Assembly: GCA_038373885.1 (NCBI GenBank)
Contig: JAWZYV010015837.1
Coordinates: 372,001 to 436,000 of the forward strand
Direction: 5' to 3'
Length of the DNA: 64,000 bases
Source of the DNA: Cheiracanthium punctorium
Taxonomy: Eukaryota > Arthropoda > Arachnida > Araneae > Cheiracanthiidae
The notes below the pieces were generated by a model, which saw only the letters and a program-made list of their open reading frames with translations, searched no databases and had not been told where the DNA came from. The position numbers and the translations under genes are program-made. Positions 49,851-59,367 of the stretch are shown one piece after another. Numbering within the stretch: the first letter of the stretch is position 1; each line of letters opens with the position of its first letter.

Positions 49851-50062
49851 TAGGGATGGGCGCGAGACGCGAGAATTCTCGCATTGTCTCGAGTTCTCGC
49901 ATTGTCTCGCGAGACGAGACGCGAGACGAGACAGGCATTTTTTTGCGAGACGAGACGCGAGACGAGAAAGAAAATATTTTGCGGGACGAGACGCGAGACG
50001 AGAGAGAGTCTTGTCTCGCGCGAGATTTCTCGCGAGAATTCTCGCATTTTTTTCCGTCTCGC
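49851..50062. repeat. GAGAC/TCTCG-rich left terminus of copy B
   Basis: This is the reverse-complement counterpart of 49205-49396. It carries an extra GAGTTCTCGCATTGTCTC unit and an extra GACGAGACGCGAGAC-type unit. Overlapping frames on both strands here are artefacts of the array. Confidence 0.9.
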
Positions 50063-51100
50063 ATAAATACGATCTGAAAAGCGACAATTTGCCTGAAGCC
50101 TCTACCGTTTAACTTGCGTCTCCTTCGTTTTCGGTCCTGGTATACTATCAGCACTCTACAATACGCACAAACACGTAACATTTAAAATTAGAACAGACGA
50201 GAGGTATACGAAACACACAAAGGAGAGGATAAAGAAAGAGGCGGAAAAAAAAAGAAAACAGAGAAGAGTTGAAAGAAAAATAATAAGTAAATAGGAAAGG
50301 CGGTACGGTATGTTCAAATCTGACCACTTTTAGACGGGGCCCGGGGCATTCAGTTTGGGGCCCCCCTTACTATCCCCTCTTTTTAAGCATTTTAACCCAG
50401 TTTTGACCGCTGTTGTACTCGAAAATTGCATTTCAGTTAACTGTAGTTTTTGTACTTTAATCAAATTGTATTTATCACCCCAAAAAAATATCTCTAACTT
50501 GATCTAGTGAGAGACAATTAGGTAATACCTATATTATAGAGGAAATTCAGTTTTTCCCCACAATTACTATTTCAGTACATATGAATTTATAATTTAGACA
50601 ATCGGGATATATATGGGCCCCCTTTTCCTTCAGGAGCCCCGGACTACCGCCCCCCCCTTGCCCCTGTGATAATCGGGTTTCGGGTATATCGGAGAGAGAT
50701 TAGAAGTAGAGCAACTTGCATTCACATTGATGCTTAGTCTAAGTAGGTTGAAATATGGTTGAATATCCTTGGTTGAAATATCCTTGTACCGATATTATCC
50801 TGAAACTTTCTCGCACGTTGCGGCGTGCGTAGGGGGGGAGCGCCCACCCTGGTGACAACTTTCTAGGGGTGGTTAAATCCCTATCGTTGGCCTATTTTAA
50901 AGAGATTAAAATGACATTTTTTATTCTTATATATTAATATCGGACGGAAAGAAATGCAAGCAATTTTTTTTTAACTATTTTCGTTTATATTATCATGTTT
51001 TCCCTTCCTTCGGCTTTCAAAACTTTTATGAATTTTTTTCCTCCCCATCATTTTATCTTGCAGTTGGGTTCCTATTCTAAAATTATCTTCGCCTGTTAGA

Positions 51101-51249
51101 TGTCTTTTAATTTTTTTAAAAAAATCTACACTGGATATACATTAGGGGGATTATGGTTTAATTTTTCTGTAAACAGGGCGACCATAACGACTGTAGTACT
51201 ATCGCTAAAAATTATTGTGGAAAAGTACAAACGGATAGTCGTCAACAAA
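51101..51249. other. 149-bp segment present only in copy B
   Basis: Copy A reads straight across this point (GCCTGTTAGA joined to TTAACTGTTCAG in the equivalent orientation). The segment shows no clear terminal inverted repeats or duplication. It could be an insertion in B or a deletion in A. Confidence 0.75.
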
Positions 51250-52244
51250 TTAACTGTTCAGTAATTTAAAATATAAACAAAAAATAAGACGTCTATTAAC
51301 CAACTGAGATACTATAATGAAATCTAAAAATGCACACACGGTAATGTTATTGGAAATATTAGGCAAATAATTATAATTATCGTTACTATAATCTTGTTTT
51401 AATTAATATAAAAATTACACATATTTTAGAGACTTGAGTTGACGTTAAAGTAAATAGTAGAGATTTAATAAAGACTAAAAGTGTTCTGTTTATAATTTTT
51501 CAAAGGTTATCTTACAACCAACTGAACAATAAGTAATTCTAATTTGCGTTAATATATCCCGCAGTAATTTAAACAGAGGAGATTACTTGAACTTAAAAAA
51601 AAAAAATCTGTTTTGACTCATGCAGATATGATTTTAGTAAAATATTCGCTACTTCTCGTATGAAGAGCGGGTGCGCAGCTATTTTAAAACAAACGGTTGT
51701 CCATTTCATGTAGTGTCTGAGGTATTTAATGCTACAACTTGAACAGTATGATGTAGAACTACAGTATGATGTAGAAATAACACATTTTGAAAGTCGGGAG
51801 TTCTCTGCAAACCGCTAAGCTTTTCACTTTTCTGATCGCGAATGACACTGACGTAGTTTTTTGAGTCATTAAATTGCAATGATGCCAGGTTAATACTCAT
51901 GACGCAAACCTTACATCAAGAGTCAAATAATTTTGCGTTTATTTTAGATTCCACATCACTGGAATTAATTGAAATTACTCATGTTAGGAAAATTTTCGTT
52001 TACTACAGTGCGAAGAACGGGCACGCAGCTATTAAATAAAAATAAATATTATATTTTCGGTGTGACATTATATATACGGATTAAATCTCAATTTCTTTTA
52101 CTTCAAATGCCGATATATGCTGATATAGTTATTAATATATCTACTAATGTGGCTATATGTAAGTAATTGTTATTATTAATATTAATTTTCAATAAAATCC
52201 CAATAATAAGTTAGTATAAAATGGTAACGAAATCGCAGTCCTTA

Positions 52245-52431
52245 ATTTTGCGAGACTCGCGAGACGTCTTGCGTCTCGCGCGAGACGAGACAGCAATTTC
52301 TTTGCGAGACGCGAGACGAGGCACAGTGCTTGCGAGACGAGACGAGACGCGAGACGAGACAGAGGTTTACCACTGCGAGACGAGACGAGACAGCCCCGAT
52401 TCTCATCTCGCACGTCTCGCGTCCATCCCTA
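52245..52431. repeat. GAGAC/TCTCG-rich right terminus of copy B
   Basis: This is the reverse-complement counterpart of 47012-47160, with additional motif copies (GAGACTCGCGAGACGTC near 52250). Confidence 0.9.
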
Positions 52432-52439
52432 CTCATCGC

Positions 52440-52929
52440 CCATTAGGGAAAGTGAACGCAATTCATTTTTGGCTATTCATAAGGAGATATTTTAAGACAA
52501 ATAAATTCGATGTCTTTACATCGATGATTGACTCATGGACTTTTGATTTTTATCAGGACATCGATCATTTGTTGCATGCAATGTTCTTTGTAAAATGTTG
52601 AATGGTCATCTGTATAAAAATGTATCTCTAGTTACACTCGTGACACACATATGTTCAGAATAGTATCGCTTAAGTGATATTCATTATTTCTTGTTATCAG
52701 GTAAAGCAAAGTTGGTTATCCCCTTCCCTCTTGACTGAAATGCAACGGTGCCCTGCATGTTTTATCCCGGAATATGGTCACCGTAAATTAGTCTCAAACA
52801 TTTTCCTATGCGTATTATGTTAAAAATCTCGTTAATAACATAAATTTCCCCCATTTAACTTTCTTTTCGAAATCAGAGAGATAGTATGAGGACTAATATC
52901 GTAATGAGAAAGGTTATATAATTTCCTTA
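52440..52929. other. Unique AT-rich DNA
   Basis: A frame of about 50 codons follows copy B (about 52450-52600) with no recognisable domain. Nothing else was seen. Confidence 0.4.
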
Positions 52930-53063
52930 CAGCCGTATTCACCAAGTACTTGATACCCGTGTTAACCCCTTCCGCCGTTAAATAGACATCAAATATACAT
53001 CCATTCGACATCTGACCCTCGTTTGGGTGGGTTAACACGAGCCGTATTTGGTGAATACGGCCA
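52930..53063. mobile_element. 134-bp PIF/Harbinger-like miniature element
   Basis: The ends CAGCCGTATTCACC and GGTGAATACGGCCA form inverted repeats, extended further inward by GTGTTAACCC/GGGTTAACAC. TTA is duplicated on both sides (52927-52929 and 53064-53066). A 3-bp TTA/TWA duplication with such ends is typical of PIF/Harbinger-derived miniature elements. Confidence 0.75.
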
Positions 53064-53779
53064 TTAGAGATTTAATCAATCAAAGCGTTCTTCTGAAGTT
53101 CAAGAGAAAAATTTACAAAAACTAATCGGTGTTGAAGATGAAACTTGTGATGGAAATAGTAAAAATAAATTGTAAAGTAAAATAACCAATTTCTTTAAAG
53201 AATACTTGAAACTAAATGAATAAATTATTGTAGGGGAATAAATAAAAAATATGTAACCTAAAATACACTTTAATTCTTGGAAGAACTTTGTTTTCTCCAA
53301 CTCCAATTTGGAGTTTCCCCATATATAGCGTTATTTCTTTTCGGTTCCTTGAATGACGTTAAGCTAGTGTTTCGCTGTATGCGTTATTAATTTTAAACTA
53401 GCCCACATAGGCGTAACTTACTAAAAGCAAGAGAGGGAAATTGCCCCCCGTCCAGTAGAAAAAATCAAGAAAATTCAGACATCTCCTATTTGAAAATATT
53501 ATTTTCTACAATAGGAAATATTTTACCCCCTAATGTTACATTCTAAGTTACGCCACAGATAGTTCATTTGTTAGATATATTAATTTTTAGGTTCTTTCTT
53601 TTACCTCGAGAAATTTTCACATCATTTCTTTAAATAAAATACTCATGCATTTCATATGTTTTTTTTTTGCGTTATTTTTACGCTTTCAAGATTTCCATCC
53701 ACTTCCTTCCGTTCCGTCATGTATTCAGCATAGAAAGTGCCTGTTCACACTGCGCCTACTCATGCGCTGTTTTCAATAT

Positions 53780-54005
53780 TCGACCAGTGGCGACCCAAGC
53801 ACATTGGCATATATTCAACGTCAATCTCCGTAACCGGAGGAATTTCCCGAATCTTAACTGAAGAAATTGGCAGCCGGTGAGTCGGAATACATTTGAAGGA
53901 CGGGAATGTGTAAATCCACCAATGCTAAGCTGGGGACCCAAAAGCCCACATAAATAAAATATCAGGTAGAGGGGGGGGATACTGGAAGAGAATTTATGGG
54001 GACCG
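53780..54005. repeat. Dispersed repeat, copy 2
   Basis: The partner of 45420-45650 in the same orientation, sharing the AAATAAAATATCAG segment and flanking short matches. It has an 8-base G-run near its end. No function or class is evident. Confidence 0.5.
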
Positions 54006-54009
54006 TACG

Positions 54010-54840
54010 CAAAATCGTGGATTTCCGACAGCTTTTATTTATTCTGAAAACATTTAATAAAAAATGAGACCTGAGTTTATTACCCACGAACTATCGTAAC
54101 ATCAATTTAAAAATAAATTTCTAAGTAACAGTTGTGCTTCTGTAGATCTCGCAGTAGCCGTTAAAATGCATCAAAATATCTTACTAGAGCACATATCTTA
54201 CTAGAGCAATTTAAAAAAAGTTTTTCCTCGTTATTGATGATATATTGCAACATTTAGCGCATTTTTTATTGTCTTTTAATTCTATACGATTATCACCATT
54301 TGAAACTAGAAAAAAGTATGTATGTTAAAGCTTACTTCGTGCTTGGATGTATAGTTGAATATATCCGTTGAAGCAACTTGTAGAGCTAGCAAATACTTTT
54401 AATGCATGATTTTTATAAAGCTTTAAATAAATGACCACTATTTACCCTCTGAAAGAAACAGAATAATCAACTAAAACACAAACGGGGTGAATTATGCAGA
54501 TTAGACGGACTACATTCATTTATAGAACATACAGATTATTTAAAACGCCTTTTATTATGATGAATATAATTCCAAATTCTATTCTAAACAATGCTTTCAA
54601 ATTCATGTCAAACAAAATAATTGCTAAATGGTACTGGAGTGATGGTAAACAGTGAATACGCTTACTTAACGCGTAAACTTGAATACGCATACGTTACGAG
54701 TAATATTTTTGAATTTCCTCATGTTCTGGAAAGAAGTCAAGTAAACAAATAATTACTATGATATAATTTAATGATAGATCTGCAGTATGAAAAGTACAAA
54801 ACAAATGGCATGCAGGATACATCGACAATTTTGGTAAACG
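54010..54840. other. AT-rich DNA, no feature seen
   Basis: Only a 16-bp direct repeat of ATCTTACTAGAGCA at 54177 and 54195 is visible. Confidence 0.5.
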
Positions 54841-55198
54841 TTAAATCAATACAGGTATTACCAAGCATTGTTGGAGATAGTTCGATGTAAGACAAATTAA
54901 ACTGTTCGAATGGATTGGTGAAATAGTATTGAAATGTGCTCTAGTTGCTATCCAATATGGCTTCATAATCGGCAATCGTACGCGTTCGATGTCTGTAAAA
55001 TCTGGCATTGATTTAAAAGCGATTACATCACCCACTTGCATCGGCTTGGGTGCCCTTGTTGCAGATGTACTGGCGTCGTCCGTCGTTTATCCGCTGGGAC
55101 GCCTTCATTCTTTTACGTTTCCGGCACTGCTTCACTCTGTCACATGGTATTTTACGAGTATTACTGGATTGCTCTTGAGAAGCCCTTTCCAAACTCAT
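54841..55198 (-). CDS. Candidate 5' coding region, unknown protein (frame broken or spliced)
   Basis: On the minus strand an ATG at 55198 opens 56 codons (to 55028). They begin MSLERASQEQSS and include a basic cluster CRKRKRMK. An overlapping frame, open from about 55083 to 54841, contains APKPMQVGDVIAF and PDFTDIERVRLPIMKPYWI, which looks protein-like. A one-base shift near 55085 would join them, suggesting a frameshifted pseudogene; a splice is less likely because no clear donor is present. Base composition is richer in GC than the flanks. I do not recognise the family. The plus strand also has an open frame (54929-55207), hydrophobic and less convincing. Confidence 0.3.
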
Positions 55199-55269
55199 TC
55201 AAACTAATGTTTTATACACACAATCAGTAGATGTTGACGAGAGCCGACAATTATGAAACGCAAACAAAC

Positions 55270-55350
55270 ATTTTATCTCCTCCCAGTCAGCGAAACGACC
55301 TCAAAATGGCGGCGCTTCCCCTTCCGTCTCAAGCGATGCGTCACAGTTCT
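55270..55350. promoter_or_regulatory. Promoter-like island with YY1-, ETS- and CRE-like motifs
   Basis: AAAATGGCGGC (55303-55313) fits the YY1 consensus often found just downstream of animal transcription starts. CCCTTCCG nearby is ETS-like, and ATGCGTCAC (55330-55338) is CRE/AP-1-like. The island lies about 100 bp upstream of the minus-strand ATG at 55198. The YY1 motif reads in the plus direction, so transcription could run either way or both. Confidence 0.35.
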
Positions 55351-55351
55351 C

Positions 55352-55960
55352 AGTAACCTAAGATCTTTGATGCTTTAGCTATTAAGTGGTGTAATTAAAT
55401 TTTGAATGTAGATGATCGATATGTAGCAGCAACATCAAAAGTGTTTATCCCCCGATTTTGTTATTATCAACTTTCCGGATTGCCTTCCACTGTAGTAACA
55501 AATTTAAAGACATATTCACGTCCAAAAAAGAAAAAAAAACAACAACAGAAAATGATTTTTTTTAAACGGAAATTAATTTTATTAATTTTTTTTAATTGGG
55601 CACGTTTTCCAAAGTACTATGTGTATAGTAATTTTGCCATTTTCTATGATTTAAATATTTTTGTACAGATAATAATACAATTTGTAGAACGGCAGCTTTA
55701 ATCTTATCAGTTCCCTGTTTTAAATAGTCAGTTTAAGATATGGTCACAAATCTCCGATCACTGCCTTTTCTTTTTCTAGCTGAAAAAAATCTAATAAAAG
55801 GTAAGAAAGGGACGACAGTTTCAGATTCCTTTTCTAAGGCACCATATGTTTAATTTCTTGATTATTTCTTTTAAGATTTCAATGACCAATAACTTGCATT
55901 TTAATGCGAGAATATCTTTAAAAACAGGCAATTTTTTTTTCTGGTATCGTTAGTAGAAAA
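55352..55960. other. AT-rich DNA
   Basis: The 99-codon plus frame (55402-55701) is lysine/phenylalanine-rich over A- and T-runs, with no domain. Nothing else was seen. Confidence 0.4.
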
Positions 55961-55964
55961 TTAA

Positions 55965-56170
55965 TAATGTTGTCGCGAAATAAATGTCTTGTTTAATTTA
56001 ATGAAATTTTGTTGACCCAACAAAAATTTGTTTGGTAATATTTTAATCGAATGATTTTGCTTCAACGATAAATTACGAAATATTTTGTTGACACAACGAA
56101 ATATTTCAATCAACCGGTAAAATAATTTTAAAAACAATTGTTGATTCTTCAAATTGATTGATTGAATAGC
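55965..56170. repeat. GTTGAT/ACAAAAT motif-rich repeat, copy 2
   Basis: TTTTGTTGACCCAACAAAAA, AATATTTTGTTGACACAACGAAATATT and ATTGTTGATTC follow one another. GTTGACACAAC and GTTGACCCAAC are short inverted repeats. The texture resembles 13905-14075. Confidence 0.35.
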
Positions 56171-56349
56171 AGCTATATTTTTTAAATGCAAAACTTTCTT
56201 ATTTTCGTGTGCTAAATATAAATTTCGATCAGTGTTTATTCTAACCTATTACAAAAAATACCTCGTTTTATGATTAAAACTATTGATATTTCAGATTCTA
56301 CTATCCAAGTGTGGCATTTTTCTTAAATTGATCACGAAAACATTCATGC

Positions 56350-56760
56350 ATTCCAAGCACAATTCATTCATCAACGTCAGTAAAAATCAGTCTATGCTAC
56401 ATGCTCCCAAAATATACAGTCATACAACATTGAAGCGTGATTCATTCTGCAATATGTGCATGATCCCCTTTTTGCGTAAAAATTGGTGAATCATTCGTTT
56501 TCTTGGCGAATGAGAATTCGTTAAGAAGAAATTCGGGAAGATTTCGAAGGCAGAAAACACAACAGCCGTCAGAAGTAACATCTTTCGCAATAAATCAGAC
56601 GCTATTTTCCCCATACCGCTATTAAATTTAGTGCCCGCATATGAGAATAAATCTACATAAAAGTGAGACAGAAAGTGTTTGAAAAATTTAAACGCTGTAA
56701 AAGCTTTTTCTATGTATGTTTCGTTCAAAAATTTAGTTTATGAAGATAAAATGCTTTTAT
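56350..56760 (-). pseudogene. Diverged duplicate 1 with an open minus-strand frame (unknown protein)
   Basis: The 102-codon minus frame (56420-56728) has a colinear homologue at 58100-58480. Both encode YVDL, TKFNSG, GKI, SDLL and an identical LTAVVFSAFEI stretch; the last part fits a hydrophobic signal-like segment preceded by Lys/Arg. HSPRKRM.HQFL..K is also shared after a shift in copy 2. I do not recognise the family. It may be a coding duplicate or simply a repeat whose frame is open by chance in copy 1. Confidence 0.35.
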
Positions 56761-57489
56761 TGACACATTTTTTATTACAAAATAATTTTTGTAAATGTTT
56801 TATTTATTAATCTATATTGCTGGTCTACTGATATTCATTTTTGTGTGTACTTTAAAGCATTTTAAATGCAACTTGTGGACAACCAATGACAGTTTTAATG
56901 CATTGTGTCACTTTATCTGTTTTAATTACAGTATATGTGCATCTACCAAATTTTAACTTGTTCCGGATGTGTTCTTTAATAGGGACGGTTTTGATAATAG
57001 ATTATGTGACAAGCATATTTTTTAAAACAGAATTAAATAAACAGGAAACAATTTAAAATATTAATGATCTGCTTGCAGTTATAATTTTAAATGAGTATTC
57101 AACTGGGTAATTCATTTCTAGCGAAGCAAAAATTAATACTTATTGTTTAAATACATATCAAAATCTGTCTATGAAATCTATGGAAGTAGCACTTATAACT
57201 TTCGTACATTAAAGATTAAACAATTATTCTCGTGCATTATGCAACAAAGAGAAAAAATATTTAGTTGACATTGTTTTGATTCTGATTGTTCACTATCCCA
57301 TTGTATAAAAAAATACCACTAAAAGAATAACAAGTTAGAAAGCTATTTTTTTATCGTTGGATTTGTCATTTTATTTTTCTTGCTTTCATATAAAATATTA
57401 TTATATAGAAAGTATAAGGATAGGCGAAATCAGAAGTTGACACGTGTGACTGCGTCAGAATGACTGCAGCTATAGCAGAACTTCTCAGA

Positions 57490-57800
57490 CAACAAATGAT
57501 CCTTCTGCATGATAATACTCGACCACTCGTCTCCCGCAAAACCCAAACGACCTGAAACAAATTCCACTGGAAAGAGTTGGAGCAGCCGCTGTACAGTCCG
57601 GATTTGTCTCTCTTTGACTTATATATTTTTGAACAACATAAGGAGCCATCAGGGGGGATTTTTCCACCGGGGCGAAGAAATGAAGGAAACTGTACAGGAC
57701 TTCTTCAGAAATCAACTCTGATCGTTCTACAGCCAAGGCCTGCAAAGGTGTTGACGAAAAGATAGGGCATGTAGTACAATGCCCAGGGCGATGTCTTTTG
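57490..57800 (+). pseudogene. mariner DD34D transposase, C-terminal third, inactivated
   Basis: The frame at 57502 reads LLHDNTRP (second catalytic Asp, codon 57511-57513). After an in-frame TGA at 57553 it gives KELEQPLYSPDLSLFD, whose last Asp lies 34 residues after the first counting the stop, the mariner DD34D spacing. A frameshift near the G-run at 57651 moves into ETVQDFFRNQL, then FYSQGLQR. The family ends ...FY.QG...L..RWDKCIN..GDYV; here it decays by about 57790. The N-terminal two thirds are missing. It lies between the two duplicates at 56.4 and 58.2 kb. Confidence 0.85.
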
Positions 57801-58099
57801 ATTTGCAATATTTTTTTAATTCAAACTTTCCACTTTTAATTTGAGCAATACTGATAGTTTTATCGAAACTGTGTCATTAGATCCGTCAATGATTTTTATT
57901 ATTATTGTTATTACAGTTGTACATAATTCAGCACATAAACATGTGCATAGATGAAAATTTAAAGTTTTTATTCATTGTAATACAAAAATAGTTCCGTGGG
58001 ATAAAATGAAAAAAAAAAAAAAAATACAAAATATGTGAATAAAACAATCAGTATAGTTTTGACACTTTTCAAATACACCTGAAACCTGTAGACATTTCA

Positions 58100-58480
58100 A
58101 ATAAAAATCATTCATCAACGTCAGGGGAAATCAGGCTGTTTATGCCATGCTTCTAAAATGCACAGTTTTAAAAGAAAATAGAATCCTTCTTTAATTCGTT
58201 CACGTTCGCTTTTTAAGTAAAAATTGGTGCATCAGTCGTTCTCTTGGTGAATGATAACATGTTTTGTTAAAAATTTCGATCTGATTTCGAAAGCAGAAAA
58301 CACAACAGCCGTCAGATGCAACAGCGTCTGCAATAAATCAGATTCTATTTTCCCAAAACCACTGTTAAATTTAGTGTTCGCATGAGAAAGTAAATCTACA
58401 TATAAGTAAGAAAGAAACAATTTGCAAATTCTAAGTTAGGTGAGAGATTTTTTTGCGTTTTTTGTTGAAAAATTTGGGTT
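58100..58480 (-). pseudogene. Diverged duplicate 2 of the 56350-56760 block
   Basis: It is in the same orientation as copy 1. CAGAAAACACAACAGCCGTC is shared exactly, and the match spans about 330 bp with substitutions and small indels. The minus frame at 58232-58420 (62 codons) aligns with copy 1 until a length change near 58255 shifts it. Looser similarity seems to continue beyond 58480. Confidence 0.45.
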
Positions 58481-59348
58481 ATGAATTACTGTGTGCTTTT
58501 ATTGTGTGTGACACATACTTAGTTATTTTCATTCCATAACTATTTTACTTTCATATTTTAATTGATGTGTTAGAAGCGTTTAAGCATTCTAGTAGCTAAT
58601 TCATAAATCACAGCTTTTAATATTTAGTTTTAGTCGAATATTTAACGTGCTTTTGATACATTTTGCTTAGGACGAGGTACCTTTATCATGAAGTACATGC
58701 GGAATTTACATGGCAGTGGATAATTTAAACGCTGCCATTTTAGTTGAAAATAAAAATCAAAAGTATATTTAATTAGAAAATAGCTCATTCCGAAATGAAC
58801 ATTTTTAATTCTACACTTTCTGCCTTATTATATATTACCCATACACATCTCCCTGCAACGAGTTATTTGTACGTCCTGTTTGGCATCGGTAACATACGTA
58901 ATAAATTTGCGTACAAGTTTACGGGTTTGCAGAACTACAACATGAATAATGCATGACAGATTTCCAGTTAAGATACTCAATCGTTTCATAAAAAATAAAT
59001 AAAATTAATGTGAGATCATTTTCAAAGAAAGTGATTTCAGTATTTCCAACAGACCATATTAAATTTTTTTTTAATTTCATTTTGTTATGTTATGATGCTA
59101 GAATGTAAAAAATGAGATGAAAAAATTAATTAATGCATGTATTTCCGATAACACTCATAAGGGTTTACAAAATTTAGACTTTTTAATTGAATCTGCCTTA
59201 AAATAACCAAAGCTAAATTTGCTTAAGCCTTATTCATTATTCTAATGTGTTTGTTGCCATTTTTTAGTTGGGTCGGATATAAATTCATAAACAGGAAATA
59301 ATATTATTTAAAATTGAATGAATATTCTATATACTCTTTGATGATGAT

Positions 59349-59367
59349 GTCCTCAATTTTTGAGGAC
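59349..59367. repeat. 8-bp hairpin GTCCTCAA/TTGAGGAC
   Basis: A perfect 8-bp stem with a 3-base T loop. It is not followed by a T-run on either strand and no role is implied. Confidence 0.8.

Larger units (their letters stand above)
49851..52431 (-). mobile_element. hAT-like non-autonomous element, copy B (2,581 bp, inverted)
   Basis: It starts TAGGGATGG, ends CCATCCCTA and is flanked by a perfect 8-bp duplication CTCATCGC (49843-49850 and 52432-52439), the hAT target-duplication length. Its sequence is the reverse complement of copy A with few differences. The main one is a 149-bp segment at 51101-51249 absent from copy A; others are small motif-number changes in the GAGAC array at its left end and about 20 extra bases near 50830. 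No transposase frame is present. Confidence 0.9.

Noticed and set aside
49096..50181. Overlapping open frames on both strands (up to 161 codons) rich in Arg, Asp, Glu and Ser
   Set aside because: They track the GAGAC/TCTCG arrays at the ends of the hAT-like elements, are mirrored on both strands and in both copies, and have no domain.
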